DNA from: Propionibacteriaceae bacterium
GTDB taxonomy: Bacteria > Actinomycetota > Actinomycetes > Propionibacteriales > Propionibacteriaceae
Assembly: GCA_020846255.1 (NCBI GenBank)
Contig: JADLEH010000045.1
Location: 1 to 33,771 of the forward strand
Direction of reading: 5' to 3'
DNA: 33,771 nucleotides
Below are positions 7,738 to 17,800 of this stretch, in pieces; within the stretch, counting starts at the first letter, position 1; each line of letters starts with the position of its first letter. Below the pieces are notes generated by a model, which saw only the letters and a program-made list of their open reading frames with translations, searched no databases and was not told where the DNA came from. The translations under genes and the position numbers were made by a program.

Positions 7738-7758
7738 GTTGAGTCTGGTGAACTCAAC
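7738..7758. promoter_or_regulatory. HAIR operator (HspR site) upstream of clpB
   Basis: GTTGAGT, a 7-base spacer, then ACTCAAC. This matches the HspR-associated inverted repeat CTTGAGT-N7-ACTCAAG, with the outermost pair changed symmetrically to G/C. It lies 24-44 bases before the clpB start. HspR represses dnaK operons and clpB in actinobacteria until heat shock, so clpB is very likely under HspR control. No hspR gene is in the window. Confidence 0.88.
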
Positions 7759-7781
7759 TTTGCGAGGAGACGACCTTCCTG

Positions 7782-10376
<2,595 letters not shown>

Positions 10377-10384
10377 CCGGTGCC

Positions 10385-11350
10385 TCAGTGCCGCCGGGTT
10401 CCGCCGGGCACCAGCAGGGCCGTGGGCAGGTCGAAGTGGTACGGGCTGAGGAACAGGCCGCCGCGCCACTGTCCGTCGATGAGCACCCCCGCCTGCGCGT
10501 TCTCGCCGAGGGCGACCTCCAGGTCCATCGTCTCGGCGTAGAAGTTGGCGCCGGACCGGGCGGTGGCGGCCTCGACGGTGTCCGGGGCTCCGGCCAGGTC
10601 GCCGAAGTACGGCTCGGTGCCCGCTCCGAGGGAGTCGAGGTCCGCGCACGCCCCGTTGACGCCGAAGTAGAACGCCCGGCCGCGGCTGGCGTTGCTCACG
10701 GCCGCGCCCTCGACGACCAGCTGGTTGACGCTTGAGGCGGTCGACCACGGTGCGTACGACACCAGTCCCGAGCCGGCTCCTGCGCTGATCGGGCGGGCGT
10801 CCCGCCCGGTCTCGGCACTGTGCAGCGGCCGGGCCTGCAGCTGGACCAGGGTGTCGTCCGGTGTGACGAAGTCCGGCGCGAACCCGGCATCGCAGGACAG
10901 CACCGACAGCACCACGACCTCTGCACCCGACGTCACGGCCATCACCAGGTGGTCGCGGCGGAGGAAGATGTGCTGGGTGAGCTGGGTTCCGGCGAGGGCC
11001 GGCTTCACGAACGCCGGCTCGCCGAGCTGGCCGACCAGGTAGGACAGGCTGTTCCCGGCGTGCAGGCCGGCCAGCACCTGGTACTCGGCTTCCCGCCAGA
11101 AAACCGCCCGGTACGCCTGCGGGCCGAGCCCGAGCACCAGCACCAGGGCACTCGTGAAGCCAGCCAGGCCAAGCAGCAACCGACCGACCAGGTGGCCGAC
11201 GACGGAGGTGCGGTGCCAGCGCGTCCAGGCGGACCAGGGCCAGCGGCCGATCCAGCGCACCGGCTGGGGGAAGGTGTCGCCGGGATCGCCGACGTCGGCG
11301 ACCGCGCGGTCCGGGGGTGCCGGTCCGGCCAAGGGCTGATCAGCTGGCAT
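10385..11350 (-). CDS. Membrane-anchored protein of unknown function
   Basis: 321 residues starting at ATG 11350 with a GGAGG ribosome binding site about 5 bases upstream. An N-terminal cytoplasmic part rich in Trp and Pro (to about 53) is followed by one clear membrane helix (about 54-76, LLLGLAGFTSALVLVLGLG). The remaining 240 residues would face outside: FWREAEYQVLAGLHAGNSLSYL, a SVLSCDAGFAPDF strand and YFGVNGACADLDSLGAGTEPYFGDL. The layout loosely recalls proteins annotated as ETEC_3214-domain proteins, but I am not sure. It is convergent with clpB (8-base gap) and divergent from the spermidine-synthase-like gene. Function unknown. Confidence 0.7.
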   Translation of the reverse strand: MPADQPLAGPAPPDRAVADVGDPGDTFPQPVRWIGRWPWSAWTRWHRTSVVGHLVGRLLLGLAGFTSALVLVLGLGPQAYRAVFWREAEYQVLAGLHAGNSLSYLVGQLGEPAFVKPALAGTQLTQHIFLRRDHLVMAVTSGAEVVVLSVLSCDAGFAPDFVTPDDTLVQLQARPLHSAETGRDARPISAGAGSGLVSYAPWSTASSVNQLVVEGAAVSNASRGRAFYFGVNGACADLDSLGAGTEPYFGDLAGAPDTVEAATARSGANFYAETMDLEVALGENAQAGVLIDGQWRGGLFLSPYHFDLPTALLVPGGTRRH

Positions 11351-11479
11351 GCCGCCTCCGTCCGAGCCGGTCGGCGCGCAGGGGTGGCGTCACCGCTCCC
11401 GCTCATCTTGGCACTGGCTCGACCGGCGCGAGGGAACGGGCCGGTCGAAGCTGATCCCGGTTGTCCGGCGGCCGGCGGG

Positions 11480-11485
11480 TAGGCT
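11480..11485 (+). promoter_or_regulatory. -10 TAGGCT, leaderless start
   Basis: TAGGCT lies 7 bases before GTG 11493 with no ribosome binding site between, so transcription probably begins at the start codon. This decides the start of the next gene against the longer open frame from 11349. Confidence 0.55.
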
Positions 11486-11492
11486 GCGGGGA

Positions 11493-12302
11493 GTGAACCG
11501 TGTGGTGCCTGCCCCCGACGACCGGCGGGCGTTCATGGTGATGCACGGCAAGACCGAGCAGTCCTGGGTCGACCCGGGCGACCCGCTGCGCCTCGAGTTC
11601 GAGTACGTTCAGCGGATCGCCGAGGTGCTGGACGAGACGATCCTCACCCGGCCGCTGACCGAGAACCTCCGCGCCATCCATGTCGGTGGCGGTGGTCTCA
11701 CCCTGCCCCGCTTCGTCGCTGCCAGGCGTCCCCGCACAACCCAGGTGGTGCTCGAGCCGGACGAGGACCTGACCGCCTCGGTGCGGGAGAAGCTGCCACT
11801 GCCCCGCAACTCCGGCATCAGGATCCGGCCGGAGGACGGCCGCACCGGCATGGCGAACCTGCCGGACGCCTGTGCGGACGTGGTCATCGTCGACGCCTTC
11901 GCCGGGGCCAGCGTGCCGCCGGAACTGGCCACGGTGGAGTTCTTCGCCGACGTCGCCCGGGCTCTGCGCCCCGACGGTCTGATGGTGATGAACCTGACCG
12001 ACCAGGCCCCGTTCGGCTGGGCCCGGCGCTGCCTTGCCGGGATGGTGGCCACCTTCCCGCAGGTGGCCGTCAGCGCTGAGGTGCCGGTCTGGAAGGGCCG
12101 GCGTTTCGGCAACCTCGTGGCCATGGCCGGCGACGACCTGCCGACCCAGGCGGTCGAGCGTCGGCTGAGCCGGGCCGGCTTCCCGTACCGGCTGGTGTGG
12201 GGCCGTGAACTGGCCCGCTGGCTCGGTGGCGCCACCGGGTTCAGCGGGACCGATGCCGAGCCGTCCCCCTCCCCGGCCTGGAGCCGGGGCTGGTTCGCGT
12301 GA
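11493..12302 (+). CDS. Spermidine-synthase-like (Rossmann methyltransferase-fold) protein
   Basis: 269 residues from GTG 11493, the start chosen because of the leaderless -10 just upstream; the 48 extra codons from 11349 have unlikely composition and span that promoter. The fold is a class I SAM/polyamine-synthase type: glycine loop VGGGGLTLPR (65-73), acidic end of strand 2 (VLEPD, Glu88), and VVIVDAFAGASVPPEL (Asp134), which is typical of spermidine-synthase-like proteins. No convincing polyamine-site residues are visible, and actinobacteria carry many such proteins of unknown function. The pyrE start lies 16 bases after its stop and has its own -10. Family assignment is good; the reaction is unknown. 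Confidence 0.8.
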   Translation: MNRVVPAPDDRRAFMVMHGKTEQSWVDPGDPLRLEFEYVQRIAEVLDETILTRPLTENLRAIHVGGGGLTLPRFVAARRPRTTQVVLEPDEDLTASVREKLPLPRNSGIRIRPEDGRTGMANLPDACADVVIVDAFAGASVPPELATVEFFADVARALRPDGLMVMNLTDQAPFGWARRCLAGMVATFPQVAVSAEVPVWKGRRFGNLVAMAGDDLPTQAVERRLSRAGFPYRLVWGRELARWLGGATGFSGTDAEPSPSPAWSRGWFA

Positions 12303-12305
12303 CGG

Positions 12306-12311
12306 TACGGT
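12306..12311 (+). promoter_or_regulatory. -10 TACGGT, leaderless start of pyrE
   Basis: TACGGT lies 6 bases before ATG 12318, directly after the upstream stop codon (12300-12302). No Shine-Dalgarno is present in the 15-base gap. Confidence 0.45.
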
Positions 12312-12317
12312 GCTCCC

Positions 12318-12860
12318 ATGGCAGCCCGCGAATCGCTAATCGAACAGATCAAGACCCTTGCGGTGGTCCGGGGCCGGGTCACCCTTGCCTCCGGCAAGGA
12401 GGCCGACTACTACGTCGACCTGCGCCGGGTGACCCTGGACGGGGTGGCTGCGCCGCTGGTCGGTGAGGTGATGACGGGGCTGGTGGCCGACTGGGACTTC
12501 GAGGCCGTCGGCGGGCTGACCCTCGGCGCCGACCCGGTCGCGGTCGCGATGCTGCACCACGCCGCCCACACCGGCGGCCGGCTGGACGCGTTCGTGGTCC
12601 GCAAGGAGTCGAAGGCGCACGGACTGCAGCGCCGGATCGAGGGCACGGAGGTGGCCGGCCGCCGCTGCCTCGTGGTCGAGGACACCTCCACCACCGGCGG
12701 TTCGGTGATGACGGCCGTCGAGGCCGTCCGTGAGGCCGGGGGCGTGGTGGTCGGCGTAGCCGTGATCGTCGACCGCAGCACCGGAGCCGATGTCCTGATC
12801 GAGGCGGCCGGGGTGCCGTACCGGTACGCCGTCGGGCTCGCCGACCTCGACCTGGGCTGA
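12318..12860 (+). CDS. pyrE: Orotate phosphoribosyltransferase
   Basis: 180 residues, normal for actinobacterial PyrE. It joins orotate and PRPP to give OMP, the fifth step of pyrimidine synthesis, in the cytoplasm. The PRPP loop CLVVEDTSTTGGSV (117-130) is intact, the flexible catalytic loop RKESKAHGLQRRIEG (95-109) carries the expected Lys and His, and the N-terminal LASGKEADYYVDLR is the PyrE substrate segment. The ATG at 12318 is supported by a leaderless -10. It stands apart from other pyr genes here, and lemA follows 109 bases later with its own promoter. Confidence 0.93.
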   Translation: MAARESLIEQIKTLAVVRGRVTLASGKEADYYVDLRRVTLDGVAAPLVGEVMTGLVADWDFEAVGGLTLGADPVAVAMLHHAAHTGGRLDAFVVRKESKAHGLQRRIEGTEVAGRRCLVVEDTSTTGGSVMTAVEAVREAGGVVVGVAVIVDRSTGADVLIEAAGVPYRYAVGLADLDLG

Positions 12861-12909
12861 CCGCTGGCGATCGTCGCCCGGGTCTCGACCGGTTGGCGGG
12901 TCGGGACGT

Positions 12910-12915
12910 TAGGCT
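12910..12915 (+). promoter_or_regulatory. -10 TAGGCT upstream of lemA
   Basis: TAGGCT lies 54 bases before the lemA ATG. Unlike most promoters in the window this leaves a leader of about 45 bases, with a GGAGAA ribosome binding site before the start. Confidence 0.4.
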
Positions 12916-12969
12916 TGGGCCTGCCGGGCCGTTGCGGCCGGGACCGTCCCTCGGATTGGAGAACTCTGA

Positions 12970-13788
12970 ATGAGTACTGGCCTGGTCATCTTCATCGTGC
13001 TGTTGCTCATCGTCGTCGGTGTAGCGCTCTACGCCGTGTCGCTGTACAACGGCTTCGTCCGTTCCCGGAACCTGATCCAGGAGTCGTGGCGGCAGATCGA
13101 CGTCGAGCTCAACCGGCGCTACGACCTGATTCCCAACCTGGTCGAGACCGTCCGCGCCTACGCGGCCCACGAGCGCAACACCCTCGAGGGCGTCACCCGG
13201 CTCCGCAACCAGGCCGCAGCGCTGGCGCAGGCCGGCGGCGGGGTCACTGAGGAACGGGCCCAGATCGAGGAGCAGCTGAGCGGCGCCGTCCGCAACCTGC
13301 TGGTCAGCGTCGAGGCCTACCCCGAGCTGAAGAGCAACGTCAACTTCCTCGAGCTGCAGCGCGAACTGACCGCCACCGAGGACCGGATCGCGGCCGGCCG
13401 GCGCTTCTACAACGCCAACGTGCGCAACTACAACACCCAGGTGGAGTCGTTCCCGTCCAACGTCCTCGCCGGCATGTTCAAGTTCGAGAAGGCCACCTAC
13501 TTCGAGGTGAACGAGGCAGCCGTCCGCCAGGCCCCGCAGGTGAGCTTCGGCGAGATCAGCACCCGGCCCGGAGGCTCACCCGAACCGACCAACGACCAGC
13601 TCGCCGCCGGCAGCACGCCGTCCGCCCTGCCCAACCCGCAGGCCTACCCGCAGGCCAACCCGGCCACGCCGGCTCCGGGGGAGTTCGGCAACCCGCAGCC
13701 GCCGACCTATGCACCGCCGGCCCAGCCGCCGACGTACACCCCGCCGACGCAGCAGCCGCCGACCTACCAGCAGCCGCCGCAGTCCTGA
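12970..13788 (+). CDS. lemA: LemA family protein with Pro/Gln/Tyr-rich tail
   Basis: 272 residues. One N-terminal membrane helix (about 4-24, LVIFIVLLLIVVGVALYAV) is followed by the LemA helical-bundle core: QESWRQIDVELNRRYDLIPNLVETVRAYAAHE, then LKSNVNFLELQRELTATEDRIAAGRRFYNANVRNYN, both family signatures. LemA proteins are membrane-anchored with the bundle outside; their biochemical role is not settled. From about 195 the chain becomes a low-complexity tail with four PPTY units and Gln/Pro runs, a tail style common on actinobacterial membrane proteins. A GGAGAA site precedes the ATG. It converges on sir2, with a perfect hairpin at the junction. Confidence 0.92.
   Translation: MSTGLVIFIVLLLIVVGVALYAVSLYNGFVRSRNLIQESWRQIDVELNRRYDLIPNLVETVRAYAAHERNTLEGVTRLRNQAAALAQAGGGVTEERAQIEEQLSGAVRNLLVSVEAYPELKSNVNFLELQRELTATEDRIAAGRRFYNANVRNYNTQVESFPSNVLAGMFKFEKATYFEVNEAAVRQAPQVSFGEISTRPGGSPEPTNDQLAAGSTPSALPNPQAYPQANPATPAPGEFGNPQPPTYAPPAQPPTYTPPTQQPPTYQQPPQS
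13699..13779 (+). repeat. PPTY-encoding imperfect repeats in the lemA tail
   Basis: Units around CCGCCGACSTAY recur four times in frame, separated by short Pro/Gln codon runs. They encode PPTYAPP, PPTYTPP and PPTYQQPP. Confidence 0.6.
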
Positions 13789-13793
13789 ATCGT

Positions 13794-13829
13794 TCAGAGG
13801 CGCTCAGCCAGCAGGCTGAGCGCCTCTGA
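13794..13829. terminator. Perfect 16-bp hairpin at the lemA/sir2 convergence
   Basis: TCAGAGGCGCTCAGCC, loop AGCA, GGCTGAGCGCCTCTGA: 16 perfect pairs with a 4-base loop. It starts 6 bases after the lemA stop and lies wholly inside the last codons and stop codon of sir2, so the same bases serve as sir2 coding sequence. There is no T-tract on either side, as is common for actinobacterial terminators. It probably ends transcription from both directions. Confidence 0.7.
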
Positions 13830-14675
13830 CGTCCCGGCGTTCAGCCGCACCTCGGCCAGCTCGTCGCCACGGGTGAGGCCCCGGTTCACGATCACGACCG
13901 GCTTGCCCGCGCGGGCGGCGTGCCGGACGAACCGCAGCCCCGACATGACTGCCAGCGAGGTGCCCGCGACCAGCAGGGCGCCGGCGGAATCGACCAGCCC
14001 GAAGGCCGCCCGGACCCGCGAGGGCGGCACCGTCTCGCCGAAGAACACGATGTCTGGCTTGAGCACCCCGCCACAGGCCGGGCAGTCGGCGACGACGAAC
14101 CCCGAGGTGGCCTCAAGCACCGCGTCCGCGTCCGGGGCGATCTCGACATCGCCGAGCTCGCTGACCCGTTCGAGGAACCCCGGGTTGAGGGCCAGCAACC
14201 GGTCGTCCAGCTGCGCCCGGGTGCACTCCCAATCGCAGGCCAGGCAGCGGATCCGGTCGTAGTGGCCGTGCAGGTCGACAACGCGCTGCGAACCGGCCCG
14301 CTGGTGCAGCCGGTCGACGTTCTGGGTGATCACCCCGACCACCTTGCCGGCCCGTTCCAGCGCTGCCAGCGCCAGGTGTCCGGGGTTGGGCTCGGTGCGG
14401 CTCATGCTGTGCCAGCCCAGGTGGTTGCGGGCCCAGTAGTGGCGCCGGTAGCCGGGATCGCCGACGAACTGGGAATAGGTCATCGGGTTGCGCGGGCGGG
14501 CGTCCGGCCCGCGGTAGTCGGGCAGCCCGGAGTCGGTGGAGAGTCCAGCCCCGGTGAGCACCACCAGCCGGTGGCCGGTGAGGACGGCTACCGCGGACTC
14601 GAGTTCGGCCGGTCCGGCCGGCGGCCGGGTGTCGGCAGCACCGGGCAGCCAGCCGATGCCGGACCTGCGTTCCAT
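13794..14675 (-). CDS. Sir2-family NAD-dependent protein deacylase
   Basis: 293 residues. Sirtuins remove acyl groups from lysine using NAD+, giving O-acyl-ADP-ribose and nicotinamide. The NAD motif GAGLSTDSGLPDYRG starts at 42, TQNVD is at 117-121, and the general-base His is at 136 (LHGH). The zinc cysteines are complete: Cys144/Cys147 (CLAC) and Cys198/Cys201 (CPAC). KPDIVFFGE and AGTSLAVMSG complete the set. An N-terminal extension of about 20 residues precedes the fold. The gene starts 4 bases after the dedA stop, so the two form a minus-strand operon. I assign no substrate. Confidence 0.93.
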   Translation of the reverse strand: MERRSGIGWLPGAADTRPPAGPAELESAVAVLTGHRLVVLTGAGLSTDSGLPDYRGPDARPRNPMTYSQFVGDPGYRRHYWARNHLGWHSMSRTEPNPGHLALAALERAGKVVGVITQNVDRLHQRAGSQRVVDLHGHYDRIRCLACDWECTRAQLDDRLLALNPGFLERVSELGDVEIAPDADAVLEATSGFVVADCPACGGVLKPDIVFFGETVPPSRVRAAFGLVDSAGALLVAGTSLAVMSGLRFVRHAARAGKPVVIVNRGLTRGDELAEVRLNAGTSEALSLLAERL

Positions 14676-14679
14676 GGCC

Positions 14680-15384
14680 TCAGGACTCGGAGGCCCTCGC
14701 CGCAGCGGACCGGCGCCGGGCGAGGACGGCCTCGACCACCATCGGCAGCACCGAGACCAGCACGATCAGCACCAGCACGAGGTCGATGTTGTTGGCGATC
14801 AGCGGCACGTTGCCGAGGAAGTAGCCAAGGACGGTGACGCCGACGGCCCAGAGCACGCCACCGATCGCGGTCCAGGTGATGAAGGCCCGGAAGTCCATCC
14901 GGCCGATGCCGGCGATCAGCGTTACGAAGGTACGCACGAACGGGACGAACCTGGCCAGCACCAACGCCCGGTTGCCGTAGCGGCCCAGCAGCTCGTGGGT
15001 CTGGTCGACGTACTTGGGCGCGAAGACCTTGCCCCAGAACCCCTCCCGGGGCTTGAACAGGGCCGGGCCGATCAGGTGCCCCAGCCAGTAGCCGGCCACG
15101 TTGCCGGCGACCGCGGCCACGGTGAGGATCACGCAGGAGAGGATCAGCACCTGCCAGGGGGCCATTCCGGGGAAGGTGATCGACGGCGGGTTCATCGCGA
15201 TGAACATGCCAACGGTGAACAACAGGGAGTCGCCCGGAAGCACCGGGAAGATGGCGCATTCGATGAAGATGATGAACGCGACTCCCCACAACGCCCAGTT
15301 CCCGAGGTTGTGGATGATGAAGGCCGGGTCGAGCCAGTCGGGCAGCAGCAGCGGCACTAACGCGAGCTGGGGCAACAGGTCCAT
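14680..15384 (-). CDS. dedA: DedA/SNARE-associated family membrane protein
   Basis: 234 residues from ATG 15384; the track's longer start at 15423 is less likely because a -10 on this strand lies between. Polytopic. DedA family members are linked to polyprenyl-phosphate or phospholipid flipping across the membrane. Motifs present are FIECAIFPVLPGDSLLF (Glu42, Asp52), GNVAGYWLG, the double-arginine ARFVPFVRTFVTLIAG (Arg145, Arg151) and MDFRAFITWTAIGGVLW. The C-terminus is a short Arg/Ala-rich cytoplasmic tail. It is followed closely by sir2 and is divergent from the SpoU gene, only 25 bases separating the two start codons. Confidence 0.92.
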   Translation of the reverse strand: MDLLPQLALVPLLLPDWLDPAFIIHNLGNWALWGVAFIIFIECAIFPVLPGDSLLFTVGMFIAMNPPSITFPGMAPWQVLILSCVILTVAAVAGNVAGYWLGHLIGPALFKPREGFWGKVFAPKYVDQTHELLGRYGNRALVLARFVPFVRTFVTLIAGIGRMDFRAFITWTAIGGVLWAVGVTVLGYFLGNVPLIANNIDLVLVLIVLVSVLPMVVEAVLARRRSAAARASES

Positions 15385-15392
15385 GATCAAAG

Positions 15393-15402
15393 AGGGTACC
15401 TT
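15393..15402. promoter_or_regulatory. Overlapping divergent -10 elements (dedA and SpoU gene)
   Basis: On the minus strand TACCCT (15398-15393) lies 8 bases before the dedA ATG at 15384. On the plus strand TACCTT (15397-15402) lies 7 bases before the GTG at 15410. The hexamers share two bases in a GGTACC palindrome. Both genes would be leaderless, from one symmetrical promoter core. Confidence 0.55.
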
Positions 15403-15409
15403 GGCGCCT

Positions 15410-16042
15410 GTGGAGCCGCTCAATGACGAGGAGCTGGGCGCCGTCAGCAGCCCGGGGGTGGGTCCCCATCCGTCGCCCTGGCCGGACGATGCGCGCTACG
15501 ACCAGACACTGCTCGCCGAGGGTGACCGCCGCAACGTCGTCGACGCCTTCCGCTACCTCAGTGTCGAGGCGATCGTCGCCGAACTGGACACCAGGCGGCA
15601 GCCGCTGCACGTGGCGATCCAGAACTGGGAGCACGACTTCAACATCGGTTCGATCGTGCGCACAGCGAACGCCTTCAACGTCGAGGCCGTCCACATCCTC
15701 GGCCGCCGGCGCTGGAACCGGCGCGGGGCCATGGTCACCGACCGCTACCTGCACGTGCACCACCACCCGGACGTGGCAGCTTTCCTCGGCTGGCTGGCCG
15801 AGCACGACGTGGTCCCGGTGGGTGTGGACAACATCCCCGGTTCGGTTCCGCTGGAGACGACCCGCCTGCCGCAGCGCTGCTGCCTGGTGTTCGGGTCCGA
15901 AGGCCCCGGCCTGACCGAGGAGCTGAGCGCCGGGTGCCGGCAGCTGGTGGCGATCACCCAGTACGGCTCCACCAGGTCACTGAACGCCGGCGCCGCGGCT
16001 GCGATCGCGATGTACCACTGGGCCTGCCAGTGGGCCAATTAG
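15410..16042 (+). CDS. SpoU/TrmH-family RNA 2'-O-methyltransferase
   Basis: 210 residues from GTG 15410, chosen because of the leaderless -10; the track frame extends far upstream antisense to dedA and is not real there. SPOUT-fold enzymes use a knotted C-terminal domain to bind SAM and methylate ribose 2'-OH in tRNA or rRNA. The three family motifs are present: NIGSIVRTANAFNVEAV (about 78-94), CLVFGSEGPGLTEE (158-171) and STRSLNAGAAAAIAMYHW (187-204). In the third, the usual SLNVS is SLNAG. No RNA-binding extra domain is seen apart from an N-terminal segment of about 60 residues. The target RNA cannot be read from the sequence. Confidence 0.9.
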   Translation: MEPLNDEELGAVSSPGVGPHPSPWPDDARYDQTLLAEGDRRNVVDAFRYLSVEAIVAELDTRRQPLHVAIQNWEHDFNIGSIVRTANAFNVEAVHILGRRRWNRRGAMVTDRYLHVHHHPDVAAFLGWLAEHDVVPVGVDNIPGSVPLETTRLPQRCCLVFGSEGPGLTEELSAGCRQLVAITQYGSTRSLNAGAAAAIAMYHWACQWAN

Positions 16043-16045
16043 GAT
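16040..16045 (+). promoter_or_regulatory. -10 TAGGAT overlapping the upstream stop codon
   Basis: TAGGAT lies 7 bases before GTG 16053. Its first three bases are the TAG stop of the SpoU-family gene. No ribosome binding site is visible. Confidence 0.5.
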
Positions 16046-16052
16046 TGGCCCG

Positions 16053-16568
16053 GTGAGCGACGAGTACGGGGTCTACTACCGGCCCGACCTGGTGGTGGGC
16101 CAGGTCCGGCGGGCCAGGAGCCTGCTCGTCTGGCGGATCGGATCGACGCTGGTCAGCGCTGCCCTGGTCGGGGCGGTCTGGTACTTCTTCCCCGAGCAGT
16201 TCGGCTCCTGGGGCCCGTGGATGCTGGGGATCTCCGTCGCGACCGGCCTCGTCACCACGATCTGGAGCCTGATCCAGTTCCTTCGCATCCGGGCCGACGC
16301 GCGGATCGCCCAGCCGGGCCTGGCGATCGGGCTGAACCGGCAGGGCATGCTGATCGGCGAGCGCTGGTTCCCCTGGCCCGAGGTGGGTTCGGTGATCGTC
16401 AAACCCGGCGCCCTCGGCAGCTCCACCTCGCTCGTGACCACCGACCGGGCGAAGGGCACCGGGGTCGTCCCGCTTGACTACACCGACACCATGCCGGCCA
16501 CCCTCGACGCGGCCGTCCGGGTCCTCTCCGCAGGTCGGGCCTGGGTGGACCTGTCCCGCATGGACTGA
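16053..16568 (+). CDS. Small membrane protein with PH-like C-terminal domain
   Basis: 171 residues. Two membrane helices (about 29-47 and 54-75) form a hairpin and are followed by a soluble part of about 90 residues: RIAQPGLAIGLNRQGMLIGERWFPWPEVGSVIVKPG, then SSTSLVTTDRAKGTGVVPLDY. The beta-rich pattern with a 'WPEV' turn resembles bacterial PH-domain (YdbT/YcxB-type) membrane proteins, but this is only a pattern match. GTG start with leaderless -10. It lies alone between the SpoU-family gene and fba, 10 bases after the former. No function can be given. Confidence 0.75.
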   Translation: MSDEYGVYYRPDLVVGQVRRARSLLVWRIGSTLVSAALVGAVWYFFPEQFGSWGPWMLGISVATGLVTTIWSLIQFLRIRADARIAQPGLAIGLNRQGMLIGERWFPWPEVGSVIVKPGALGSSTSLVTTDRAKGTGVVPLDYTDTMPATLDAAVRVLSAGRAWVDLSRMD

Positions 16569-16611
16569 TCCCGGTGCGTGGTGATTACCGTCCAATCTCT
16601 GCTCGAAGCAC

Positions 16612-16657
16612 CAACCCCGGCCGAGTTTTGAGAGACTGGGGTTGTTCCGTCTAGTGC
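16612..16657 (+). promoter_or_regulatory. Candidate fba promoter with flanking inverted repeat
   Basis: CAACCCC (16612-16618) and GGGGTTG (16638-16644) form an inverted repeat with a 19-base spacer. Between and after them lie TTGAGA (16628-16633) and TAGTGC (16652-16657), spaced 18 bases, as a possible -35/-10 pair. The dyad would straddle the -35. The 134-base gap holds nothing else recognisable apart from the GAGAGAGG ribosome binding site near 16690. Confidence 0.35.
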
Positions 16658-16702
16658 CGCGCACCGTCGCAGGCGCTGTCACCTTGAGAGAGGCCAATAC
16701 GA

Positions 16703-17725
<1,023 letters not shown>

Positions 17726-17738
17726 GCAGTTCTACCGA

Positions 17739-17769
17739 AACGGGCCGGCCCTCCCGGGGCCGGCCCGTT
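17739..17769 (+). terminator. Strong hairpin terminator after fba
   Basis: AACGGGCCGGCCC, loop TCCCG, GGGCCGGCCCGTT: 13 perfect pairs, starting 13 bases after the fba stop and followed by CTGCTT. The T-tract is weak, as is usual in high-GC actinobacteria. Confidence 0.85.
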
Positions 17770-17788
17770 CTGCTTGCCCGGACAGCCC

Positions 17789-17794
17789 TAGCCT
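17789..17794 (+). promoter_or_regulatory. -10 TAGCCT, leaderless start
   Basis: TAGCCT lies 6 bases before ATG 17801, just after the fba terminator; no ribosome binding site is present. Confidence 0.5.
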
Positions 17795-17800
17795 GAGGCC

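Noticed and set aside
11349-11492. N-terminal 48-codon extension of the spermidine-synthase-like gene
   Set aside because: The extension spans a good -10 (TAGGCT) placed 7 bases before GTG 11493 and has Arg/Trp/Ser-rich composition unlike the family.
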